Shown: positions 10,488 to 22,586 of the stretch, one piece after another
How the letters are laid out: each line of letters starts with the position of its first letter
Position numbering within the stretch: the stretch's first letter is position 1
NCBI RefSeq assembly: GCF_000485595.1
Contig: NW_014577694.1
Coordinates: forward strand, 112,217-134,802
Source of the DNA: Priapulus caudatus
Taxonomy: Eukaryota; Priapulida; Priapulimorpha; Priapulimorphida; Priapulidae
Direction of reading: 5' to 3'
Length of the DNA: 22,586 bases
Translations under genes and position numbers: made by a program
The notes under the pieces: generated by a model
Database searches by the model: none
What the model saw: only the letters and a program-made list of their open reading frames with translations
Told to the model about the DNA's origin: nothing

Positions 10488-10505
10488 TATAGATGGATAG
10501 ATATT
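10100..10505. repeat. Expanded, interrupted GATA/TAGA microsatellite
   Basis: About 400 bp of (TAGA)n with many phase breaks, against about 65 bp in the first copy. The irregular one-base slips look like either old decay or poor base calling. Confidence 0.93.
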
Positions 10506-10529
10506 TGTACCTCACGAAGGTGCATGTCT

Positions 10530-10709
10530 GCAGCACGCATTACACGCATGCACGCACTGCAGCACGCACAACACGCACAGCACACACGCACACACGCGAC
10601 ACCGCACACGCGCGTGCGTACAGATAGGGGAAAGGGAGAAACAGTAAGAGCGAAGCTAGCGAGACACATAGAGACAGACAGACAGAGAGAGAGGAGAGGA
10701 GCAAGAGCG

Positions 10710-10748
<39 letters not shown>

Positions 10749-10750
10749 GT
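10530..10750. repeat. CACG-rich and GA-rich simple repeats
   Basis: An ACACGCAC-rich stretch (10536-10625) is followed by a GA-rich tract (about 10675-10748). ORFs of 119, 101 and 72 residues across it have strongly biased composition and no motifs. Confidence 0.85.
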
Positions 10751-10854
10751 GCATACAATAAAGATTAACATTTATGAACCTAAGCTAAACGTTCACAGTG
10801 GCTCTGTGTATATTATATATTTGCTATAAACATAATAGGCGCCTGTGAGCGTAC

Positions 10855-11115
10855 GCACATGCGAATAAAAGCAGTCCTCCTGTTTCAATCCCTCTGCCTT
10901 TCACCGACTTTACCTAAACCACCACACCGTGTCTGCTGATGTAGCAGGACAACACAAATTTAATTATATTATTTTAAATTTAAAAGGTTGGCGAAATAAT
11001 GGTTAGATAATTGCAGCAACAAAAATGTTTATTTTAACTTAATGTGTTATTAGCGTAGTCCCTGGGTAACGTAATTACTACGAGTGCATTTAAGATGTGT
11101 TTGATCTGCCAGGTC
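10855..11115. repeat. Diverged third copy of part of flank Y
   Basis: It shares with 1131-1330 the order CAGTCC, CTGCCT, CACCGACTT (as CCCGACTT), AAAGGTTGGCGAAA, GATAATTGCAGCAAC, TTATTAGCGTAG and CTGGGTAACGTAATTA. There are many substitutions and small indels, so it is an older copy than Y and Y'. No block X accompanies it. Confidence 0.7.
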
Positions 11116-11673
11116 CGACGACTCTTACACCCAGCAAATAAATAGATAATAATTGCACGTACTGCGAAAATTATATTTGGAGATTTACTTTATTTTTCTA
11201 TGAAAGAGGTTCTGAATAACTTATGCATTCCGCCATCTTACAAAGACCTTTAGACAATATCTTTACAAATGAATTCGATTTCGGATATAATTCTTTTATC
11301 ACGCGCAATCTACAAACCATATATGTCTTCACACATTATACATATTACAAAGCAAGTTTTTATTCCACAAGTAAATGTATTAACTCTCAATACACATTAT
11401 ACCAGTGGAACCGGTTGATAAAATTGTCATAGTGATGTGGGAACATTAAATAAAAATTAAAGTATTAAAGTAGCGAACGGAAACAAATTCGACAATAAAA
11501 GACAAGTTTCCTATGGCAACTTTTGCCTAGATATAGCACATTGTTTGCGCAACCGGATCTCAACTTCAGTAGAATTAGTAAGAATGACTATTACTGTTAT
11601 ACTGTATCTATATGAAACAAACAGAGACGACACTTTCCACTCATTCCACGTAATATTTTTTTGTTTCTCTTAG
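11116..11673. other. AT-rich stretch, no gene recognised
   Basis: The 69-residue ORF at 11223-11432 has no motif. A pyrimidine-rich run (TTTTTTTGTTTCTCTTAG) at 11656-11673 would make a good 3' splice acceptor for the plus strand. Confidence 0.5.
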
Positions 11674-11856
11674 ATGAATTCCCTTAATCCCGCGCACCAA
11701 AAAGATCATCAGTTACCCCGTACAATAATTGGTAGAGAATGTGGATTAGTGGTGGATGCATGTAACCTCTTACATCGCAATACGACAGTTGGTGGTGAAC
11801 TTTTTAATATTATAGAAAGGCTAATATCTCGTGCTCAATTCGTGTTTGCCAGTTAG
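11674..11856 (+). CDS. Possible terminal exon or small ORF, unknown product
   Basis: A 60-residue reading frame starts immediately after a strong acceptor-like sequence (pyrimidine run ending in TTAG) and ends in TAG. Its composition is mixed and non-repetitive (for example RTIIGRECGLVVDACNLLHR), unlike the repeat-derived ORFs nearby. The first codon is ATG, so it could equally be read as a start. A second plus-strand frame (11831-12181, 116 residues with six cysteines in its last two-thirds) overlaps its end and stops beside a donor-like GTAAGT at 12175. I recognise no family in either. Confidence 0.25.
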   Translation: MNSLNPAHQKDHQLPRTIIGRECGLVVDACNLLHRNTTVGGELFNIIERLISRAQFVFAS

Positions 11857-12189
11857 ACAAAAACTTACGGCTCTCTACAGCTGCACCTGCTATACACACT
11901 ACCAGTTAAGCAGTCCACCCTCAGGTATATATCCAGCTATGCGACATTTTTACTATCGGTCGAGATGGGTACTATATGTCCATAGTCCTCAACAGTGTCA
12001 TCTGTCGTCCGAGTGTCACATACCAGGTGAAGCCTGGGTGTCACGATGCGATCATGGTTGGTTAACTTTGCTAAGCGATCCTTCCCAACTGCGCAAACCT
12101 GCCATGAAAACACATTTGTCGTCATGTTTCGTTACTTCCATTTCTGCTGCGACACACGAACAATTAAATTTTAGTAAGTAATGTTTTTA

Positions 12190-12335
12190 ATACTACACAT
12201 GCACGCACGCAAACATACACGCACGAACGTTCACGCGCATGCCTGCACAACGCGCGGTTAGATACACGCACGCGCTCATGCACGGCCGCAGTATGCACGC
12301 TCGCACGCGCGCACGCACGCGTGCACGCACCGGTG
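12190..12335. repeat. Alternating purine-pyrimidine CACGCG tract
   Basis: About 145 bp of ACGCACGCGCATG-type alternation, followed by a (CA)n run at 12490-12531. Such alternation is the classic sequence requirement for left-handed DNA. No gene is seen. Confidence 0.7.
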
Positions 12336-12339
12336 ATAT

Positions 12340-12449
12340 CTTTATATTTAGTTAAGACTTAGGTCGTACTTGACGTTAGGTCGTCAACATATTCTTCCTG
12401 CCTTGGAAATCTTTACGTAATTTCTCAATAATCGCATTCCGGTTCTTCC
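12340..12449 (-). pseudogene. Possible third NOXRED1-like exon, with stop codon
   Basis: Downstream of the LCVLPSQ exon, a TTGTGCAG acceptor in the matching phase 0 opens a frame with MRLLRNYVKISKAGRIC, a TGA, then RPNVKYD. The expected NOXRED1 continuation has a basic-leucine stretch followed by an RP...YD motif, so the spacing fits loosely. If correct, the in-frame TGA and a second stop soon after would mean a decayed copy. The match is short and could be chance. Confidence 0.25.
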
Positions 12450-12487
12450 CTGCACAACACGCACGTACACACGCACACTCACGCACA

Positions 12488-12489
<2 letters not shown>

Positions 12490-12531
<42 letters not shown>
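12490..12531. repeat. CA microsatellite
   Basis: About 21 CA repeats with AAGCACG flanks. The overlapping minus-strand ORFs of 64 residues are (CV)n translations. Confidence 0.9.
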
Positions 12532-12532
<1 letters not shown>

Positions 12533-12595
12533 GCACACACAAGCACGCACACACGCACACACGCACGCACGCGCCCACAAGCGTTGCTAAATTAC

Positions 12596-13266
<671 letters not shown>

Positions 13267-14161
13267 CTGAAAACGTAAATTCACACGTAGATGTAAATCC
13301 AATGCGTATATTCTTTCCAGTGTAGACGTAAATCTATATCTGTGTTATTCACCTTACTGTTAGGTATTTTACTGCATAGAGACGCCCCATAAGCACTGAC
13401 TGGGGCCGTTTCAGGAATAAAGTAACAGTAAATAAACAGGAACTTCTACTTTAGAATTTCTCTAGAAATTAGTATTCGGTACACAAGTCGGAAAATCGTT
13501 CAGCTAAACGAAGTATATTAGAATGACAATTATGAATATAAGTAAGCATTTTTACATGCATATATTGATTATATAACGATTTAACAGAATATCGCGTGTA
13601 GCTGGGAGAGAAAGGGCCCTTGAATTCACTCTGACCACAGCATCGCGCCACAATATTTTAAACATATTGCTATAGATGCTATAATATACACGGCGGATGG
13701 CGTTCGCGTTGTTCGTCGATTTGCCGGCCACGAGAATACGATTTCGGCAAAACTTACGCACCTAAACTGGGCAGCTGCATTCCCGAGACAAATGCGCATA
13801 GAAAAATCTGCTCTCAAGATTTCACTCTAGCCGCAGCATCGTGCCGCAATATTTCAATCATTTTTCTGTGCTAATTAATATACACGGCGGATGGCGTTCG
13901 CGTCACTCGTCAATTTGCCAGCCACAAGAAAACCATTCGGCGAAACTTGCGCACTTAGCCTGGGCAGAGGCATGCCCGAGAGAGATGTGCAAAGAATGAT
14001 CCACGCTCAAGAATCACTCTGGCTGCAGCATCGCGCGACAATAAATTATTCCTTTTTCTATGCTAATATACACGGCAGATGGCGTTCGCGTCGCTCGTCG
14101 ATTTGCCAGCCACGAGAATACTTTTCGGCGAAACTTACGTACTTACACTGGGCAGCGGCAT

Positions 14162-14712
14162 GCGAGTTTTTAAACCGTAGGATGGCGACTGAAGATTGAT
14201 AAATTATTCATGACATCACACATGGTTCGCGTTTCTGATTCGTTGCCGGTCGCTGCTTTACATTACATTTCACTATATTTTTTGTAAGACCAACATAACG
14301 CAACATTCTCATGCTGAATTGAGTTGAATGTCGTGGATATTCGTCCGAGCATCGGACACCTGTTCGTATGCGCTATTCGTTCGAGCAGTCGCGCAGCGTG
14401 GTATGCGTCGCTTTCCCACACCATAGATTAATTTAGTACTATGACACGCGTATATAAGATAGCCGAGTCGGGATAGAGTTAGTGTTAGGGTTAGGGTTAG
14501 GGTTGGGTTATGGTTATGGTTAGGGCATAGAGCTTATAAATATAATGATCATTATAAAGCTCTTGGGTTAGGGTTATGTTTTTGGGCTTTTGAAGTGGTC
14601 TTGAGTGAAGTGAATTATTACTTCGCACAAATCAGAAACGCGAACCATGCATGTGTGATGTCATGAATAATTTATCAATCTTCAGTTGTCATCCTACGGT
14701 TTAAAAACTCGC
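14162..14712. mobile_element. Miniature inverted-repeat transposon, 551 bp, 9-bp TSD
   Basis: The element interrupts a satellite unit. It begins GCGAGTTTTTAAACCGTAGG and ends with the inverse, giving terminal inverted repeats of about 80 bp (14162-14242 and 14629-14712) that differ by a few bases and one small indel. It is flanked by perfect direct repeats CAGCGGCAT (14153-14161 and 14713-14721). The uninterrupted satellite carries this 9-mer once, so this is a target duplication. No transposase is present, so it is non-autonomous. A 9-bp duplication with long inverted repeats is typical of the Mutator superfamily; the family assignment is inference. Confidence 0.88.
14479..14580. repeat. Interstitial TTAGGG repeats around a hairpin
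   Basis: GTTAGGGTTAGGGTTAGGG with degenerate GTTATGG units (14479-14527) is followed by a perfect-looking palindrome AGAGCTTATAA...TTATAAAGCTCT centred on TGATCA (about 14529-14563). Another GGGTTAGGGTTATG then follows. All of it lies inside the miniature transposon. Confidence 0.88.
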
Positions 14713-14845
14713 CAGCGGCATGCCCGAGAGAGAGGTACACAGCAAAATCCGCTCTCAAGATTTCACTTTGGCCGCAGCATCGTCCTACAAACCTATTCAT
14801 ATGTTAATATACCCGGCAGCTCGTCGATTTGCCATCGATATGCTG

Positions 14846-15479
14846 GACATAGTCTCCGGACGACGAGTATACAGGCCGTACCTCTTTTCGACGTCCTCTG
14901 TGCGACAAGCTGAGACGCTAGCGTAAGTTTTTGTCGCATACACCCACTCTGGCCGACTTTCTCTCTACGAAAAATGCGGAAATCCGGCGAAATACTGCTT
15001 CCGTCGACGGCTATAGGGCATGCAGAAAACTCCCTTTGTGCGTTCGGCTACACATTACGAATAATTTCTCAGTTTCGCAACGAAAATGTCGGATCTTATG
15101 CACGCCCGTTGTCACCAAATATAAATTGCATGAGGCGACATTATGCATTCAAAATATTCCCAGACCATCCGACAATAGCAAAACCTCGTAAAAGTCGGCG
15201 ACCGGCTCTGCATTGCAAATTGCAGCGCTCTTTTAAATTCATACGGCCGACAGCGATATATAGCTTGTGAAATAATTATTGTAACCACAACGGTTGAAGT
15301 AAGGCATGATTGCTGATGACTGTTTTGCCATGAGGGCATGTGTTTTCCGATGGGGTAGTGCATGGTCGCTTTGCCTTACGCCTTTTCACGTTACGAGCGT
15401 GGTTTCATGAATGCTTTACTTGCGTAAAACGGGGCATTGCCATGCATGATTTTTACGTTAAACGAGCTGTTGTAAACAT
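14846..15479. other. No gene recognised
   Basis: Overlapping ORFs at 14931-15191, 14974-15270 (plus) and 15112-15363 (minus) have mixed composition but no motif I can name, and no good splice-site support. They may be decayed repeat sequence continuing from the satellite. Confidence 0.5.
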
Positions 15480-15815
15480 AACTAGAGCACTCGGAGAGCA
15501 CAGACCTCCGCCAAGGTAGCTGAATTCTCTCAATGTGAAATTTTTTATTAATTAATTAATTAATTAAGTGGAAAAATTTATTAATCAATTAATTAATTAA
15601 ATAATCAATTGGATTCGGATTAGTGCGAGCGTGCAGGTGGGGGAGGACTGTGGTTGCCCTTTAGCCTGTGGTTGCGTGTTTGTAAGTCTATACAGCCAGC
15701 GCACCTAGCGGAAGTGAACTGAAACGTGCATGGTAACACACAAACACACAAACCAACACTCAAATACACGCCGGTAAAAACATAACCTCCGCCAAGCCCC
15801 TGGCGGAGGTAATTA
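15480..15815. mobile_element. Interspersed repeat with CCTCCGCCAAGG ends
   Basis: The sequence AGCACTCGGAGAGCACAGAC followed by CTCCGCCAAGG, and on the minus strand TTGGCGGAGGTTATGTTTTTACCGGCGTG followed by GTTTGTGTG-type repeats, match a short interspersed repeat seen across many aquatic animal genomes. I cannot recall its library name with certainty. CTCCGCCAAGCCCCTGGCGGAG at 15787-15808 is a short perfect hairpin. The minus-strand ORF at 15620-15883 is a translation of this repeat. Confidence 0.6.
15541..15612. repeat. TTAA/ATTA repeat with inverted halves
   Basis: Two (TTAA)n stretches flank GTGGAAAAATTTATT, giving a long AT-only self-complementary region inside the interspersed repeat. 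Confidence 0.85.
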
Positions 15816-16948
15816 TATTCTAACCAAGAACACACACGGCCTGAAAATCCCACAAAGGCCAATCCCGAAAAGGAGTACGTCATAATTAACTTCCTGGACG
15901 AGCCGCCTGAATCCGGCCCTGCATAGCCAGCTTGTATGATATCATTATCTCGCTGAGATTCATCGAGATTGAATCGCCGTATCTATTAAATATACGTACT
16001 TTTCAATCCTCGCTTTAATCCACTCGGTCGCTTGTTCACATTGTGCGGTAGCTGTGAGGAAGCATTTACGCCGCAGGGCTTGCATGGCGCTGTCGTCGTC
16101 GCCGTCGATATCCGCCCTGAAGGAAAAACTGGCAAGCTGCCAGGTTATGTCCCCAGAAGGATGTTCTTCACCCGAATTCGACGACAGGTTCATTTAACTT
16201 GTGATTTATTTAATCTATTATTATATTATTCGATCCGCGATTATTTCTAATCTGTCTCCATAAAACAGCTGATCCCGTGACTCAGAATATTTGCGCACAG
16301 GATAACAAATGCCAGAGTGTTATAGAGGGGAATGTCTGTGTTTTTGATTGTTGTGTTTAGAATGTAACTACACGTTCGTTATGACGCGGGGTGGGGAACA
16401 ATGGCACTAGTTGTCGCGAGGTAATTAATTAGGCAGAAAGTACCAGAGGACACAGTTATTGAAACGGCTATAATGCCGATTGATTGATGATATCCCAAAG
16501 ATCGCGTGATTGTTCTCAACAAAGAATATGTTATCAGTCTAGTAATCCCTTTTATCTTTCTTCTTTTTCTTTTATCTTTTTTATCTTTTATTATATCTTC
16601 ATATTTTCCATGTCCTTCGTAATAGCTCATTGTTTGTAGGTGTTACAGGCCAAGCTTTTGTTAAGAAAAATGGTCGCAGTTGCAATAAAATTTGGCACAA
16701 TTAAAACTTTTTGTGGCACATTTACTATCAAGATTGTCAAGACAATCGAAATATTAGTGGGTGAAATCAAGTTAAGGGGTAGATATTTTAACTATACAGT
16801 AGAGAGTACTTTAGTAGTCACAGGTTAACCAATTCCGTGCCTAATATAATTGTGTAAACGAAATATTCGTAGGTTTTTTTAATCATTGCCCCCCCACGTT
16901 GCGTAAATGAAGCGTCACAGAAAGTACAACTGATATGTTGTAATACAT
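15816..16948. other. No gene recognised
   Basis: ORFs at 15960-16193 (minus), 16032-16250 (plus), 16379-16630 (minus) and 16640-16828 (plus) are 62-83 residues long. None has a recognised motif, and no splice-linked partner exon was found. A pyrimidine-rich TTTTATCTTTC-type run lies at 16550-16605. Confidence 0.5.
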
Positions 16949-20004
<3,056 letters not shown>

Positions 20005-20125
20005 AAATTTTGTGCCGTGTCACCATAAAATGTTGTGCTATCTTACCCTTACATTTTGTGCTGTGTCACGACTACATTTTGAACCATGTCACAACTACAT
20101 GTTGTGCTGTGTCACCACATGTCCG
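20005..20125. repeat. 24-bp imperfect repeat
   Basis: About five units related to ACATTTTGTGCTGTGTCACGACT, with variants TTTTGTGCCGTGTCACCAT and TTTTGAACCATGTCACAACT. The period is a multiple of three, so the 76-residue ORF at 19919-20149 shows an 8-residue rhythm (PCHHKMLC, PCHNYMLC). It is most likely a repeat, not a protein. A perfect hairpin CCGGTGC-TATC-GCACCGG follows at about 20123-20140. Confidence 0.8.
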
Positions 20126-20275
20126 GTGCTATCGCACCGGAGATACTAGAAACTGCGTGCAGTAATTAGCAAATATAGTTCAACATATGGTTAGGCGCGG
20201 ATGACCACGTACCGAATTTGAGACTGTTGCGTAAACACGAATCTGAGCTATTTTGTTGTAGCACAAAGGCAACAA

Positions 20276-20330
20276 CATAAACAACGTCATCATCGATAAC
20301 AAAAACTACAACCAACAACAACAACTAGTA

Positions 20331-20422
<92 letters not shown>
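20276..20422. repeat. ACAAC-rich stretch and ACT microsatellite
   Basis: An ACAACA-rich stretch passes into about 30 perfect ACT repeats (20331-20421), ending immediately before copy B of the second duplicated unit. Confidence 0.95.
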
Positions 20423-20431
20423 ATATTCATT

Positions 20432-22555
20432 ATATGTACAAACAAATTAGCCTTCCATCTCGCTCATTGTTTTTTATAAGCTACTGCGACAAGCGCGCCC
20501 TATATATGACGAACGACTGTATTTATTTTATAAATCGTTTTCTGATGACTAGCTGATATTTTCCCTGACGGTATGGGCTGAGCTCGACCCTTCAAGCACA
20601 TTTCTTGCACCTTCAGAACAGCTCACGGATTACTGCAATAACAACAGAACGAATCAGGGAAGGAAGCTTACGAAGGAAGCTTACGAAGGAAGCTTACGAA
20701 GGAAGCTTACGCAGCTCATGCATCCGACATAAATCCGGAGGTACTGCCTAGCAGCTTCAGGTCGCTTGTGCGCAAGAACGAACTCAGATTTCCGCATGAG
20801 CACAAAGTCAGTATATTAATCTGTCGATTCACTATCCACGATGATCCGATGGTGTTGACGATTGGTTTCTGGTTAGATTTCTCCACGCTCGTGCACCCGA
20901 GCTCGCGTGCGTGCGTGCGCTCACGCATGCGTGTAAATATACACAGGCGCATAACTGCATGCCCACTGCGTATACGCGCATACATGTGGGCGGCAGCGTG
21001 TGTACGCATCACGTCTGACGTTGGTTAACAATAAACGATTAAAATTACAACATTTTGCAGCTGCCTTAGTGTTTCCTTTGCAAAATTATGCGTTTTCACA
21101 AAAATTCGTTCACAAAAAACCCCGTATATTGTTCTTGATGACATGTCGAAATAAAAAAAATCATAAAACTAAAAACTTAGTCGATCAGTCCAACTTTCGG
21201 CATTGCCATGAGAAGTAGCATAAAAATACTCCTTGCGATAAATGTAAACAAAAACATAAATCAGACATTAAAAAAAAATTCTATTTATTCCTCATAACTA
21301 GCTGAACAATAGATATACCAGTGTAACATAGATAAGGTAAATTATCAATATGCGCAAGCTAGAATATCGGTAGTCTTAATTTAACGGAGTCATCCGTCCG
21401 GTGAAAGAGTTATTAATCACGATGAGAACCTAAATAATGTTTACTGAAGGCCAATAAATTGCGGGTTTCTGCTAATTAACATACAGGTGCTCAAGATATG
21501 CCTAAAGCCCGGCGCACACGTGAGTAATTTTACTCAAGTAAAATGATGCATGCGTCAAAATACTCACGCGAAATATTTTCAGCGTCCGCCGCATACGTGA
21601 GTAAAATTACTCAAGGTATAAGTGGTAATGTAGATCACGTGACTGTGCGCAGCCAATACTGGGCGCAGTCATTCTTAAAACGATTTAAACGCATGCGCTG
21701 TGAGTACCAGTGTTGAGTAAATTTACGCAGCTAGCGTGCACACGTTGAGTATTTTGACGCATGAGTCAAAAATTATCAAACAGGTTTGATATTGAGTTTT
21801 TTGATGCATGCATGCGTCAGAAAACTCAACAAAAATCCGGCGCACACGTGAGTATTTTGACGCATGTATCATTTTACTTGAGTAAAATTACTCACGTGTG
21901 CGCCGGGCCAAAGAGTCTATATAGGTTATATTTATATTAATATAGGCTCTTTGGCCGGGCTTAAGAGCTCATCGTGGTTATTGTAGCGTTCTGTGGCATC
22001 GCGACACCGGCACGCGCTGGCATTAGTTGTTCTAAGATTAATAACGTGATGTGTATACTAATTATCGTTATTACTTAGATATAATTCATACAATCCATAT
22101 TTAAATAACAATTTATCACTGCATATATGTTACTGAAGTCTAAATGATATCACTGTCGTCTTCATTCCATTTCACATACGTTCATAAAATGTTACACGTA
22201 CCGCAAATCCTCACAACGGTCTAAACAGCTAAATTTCCTATTAGAAGCGCCATAAAATCTCAATTCAATATTAAATAATCGATTCGACGTTATGTGACAA
22301 GAATTCACCTTTTACATAAACTACATTCTGTTTCCATTTCACTAGACTTAAGCTAGCGAAGGAGCGCGCTACGTCTTTGTGACCATACTTCGGTTTTCAC
22401 ATCTTCCTGTGCAATAATGTGCCTTATATACTCTGTAAAATGTTTTGCATATTTGGTGGGTTAACATTCACTATTCGCTGATCATCATTACTTGATCATG
22501 CTCATAATTACATCTGCTGACGTGAGCACTATTTGCTAACAACGACGATATCTCA

Positions 22556-22586
<31 letters not shown>
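20432..22586. repeat. Second duplicated unit, copy B
   Basis: It starts TATGTACAAACAAATTAGCC and runs to a CA tract at the window edge, matching 16949-19074. The GAAGGAAGCTTAC array has four units here (20659-20710) against three in copy A. The ORFs at 20716-21012, 20768-21028 and 21000-21218 are not preserved in copy A because of indels, so none is supported as a gene. Confidence 0.93.
21502..21964. mobile_element. Palindromic foldback element, copy B
   Basis: It is better preserved than copy A. The 62-bp left arm (21507-21568, starting GCCCGGCGCACACGTGAGTA) is the near-exact inverse of the right arm (21847-21908, ending CACGTGTGCGCCGGGC). A second hairpin made of GGCCAAAGAG and CTCTTTGGCC arms (21906-21957) abuts it, then CCGGGC and TTAA at 21961-21964. 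The left boundary reads CCTAAAG, one T short of TTAA. Confidence 0.72.

Larger units (their letters stand above)
13595..14845. repeat. About 185-bp satellite, four copies
   Basis: The anchor TACACGGCGGATGGCGTTCG occurs at 13687, 13881 and 14069, with a degenerate TACCCGGCAG at 14810. Spacings are 194, 188 and (after removing the inserted element) 181 bp. Each unit also has a CCGCAGCATCGTGCC-like segment, a CGTCGATTTGCCAGCCACGAGAATAC segment and a CTGGGCAGCGGCATGCCCGAGAG segment. Overlapping ORFs of 60-102 residues reflect the repeat and show no known domain. Confidence 0.88.

Noticed and set aside
13891-15270. ORFs of 68-102 residues over the satellite and beyond
   Set aside because: Those to 14913 follow the ~185-bp satellite, whose length is not a constant multiple of three. 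Those after 14931 overlap each other and lack motifs.
20716-21218. ORFs of 98, 86 and 72 residues in the second duplicated unit
   Set aside because: The matching stretch of copy A (17225-17700) does not keep these frames, so they are not conserved coding sequence.

Overview
This is eukaryotic, metazoan-type DNA: AT-rich and very repeat-dense, with genes split into short exons by GT-AG introns. There is no operon, ribosome binding site or bacterial gene. TTAGGG-type telomeric repeats, long CA/GATA/GA microsatellites, miniature DNA transposons and a 'CCTCCGCCAAGG' interspersed repeat suggest a marine invertebrate, perhaps a mollusc. The taxon is an inference and is not proven.

Layout. (1) 1-10500 is a segmental duplication whose unit, reconstructed from two copies, is [gene block X][81-bp minisatellite][flank Y with three ~133-bp repeats][GATA tract]. 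Copy 1 runs minisatellite (1-570), Y (571-1630), GATA (1632-1696), X (1697-4240). Copy 2 runs X' (6176-8680), minisatellite (8685-8925), Y' (8926-10095), GATA (10100-10505). A 1.9-kb segment with no recognised gene (4241-6175) separates them. (2) 10506-11115 holds simple repeats and a diverged third copy of part of Y. (3) 11120-13300 carries a possible plus-strand exon and two clear minus-strand exons of a NOXRED1-like (pyrroline-5-carboxylate reductase family) gene. (4) 13595-14845 is a ~185-bp satellite interrupted by a 551-bp miniature transposon with a 9-bp target duplication and telomere-like repeats inside it. (5) 15480-15810 is an interspersed repeat. (6) 16949-22586 is a second tandem duplication (about 2.1 kb unit, about 3.48 kb period), each copy carrying a palindromic foldback element.

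The main discovery is a gene that is hard to see by ORF calling because no exon is long. Block X encodes, on the minus strand, a three-exon protein of 192 residues. It has a signal peptide followed by a thrombospondin type-1-like (TSR) cysteine-rich domain. All splice phases agree and copy 1 reads through to a stop codon. The two copies are almost free of base substitutions in exons 1 and 2 and share 186 identical bases of intron next to exon 3. Exon 3 itself carries about 13 substitutions that change 12 residues, none clearly silent. That pattern fits diversifying selection, or donation of the exon by another paralogue. Copy 2 is also peppered with one-base indels in coding and non-coding DNA alike, so its frameshifts may be assembly errors. 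No function or target of the secreted protein can be assigned from the sequence.
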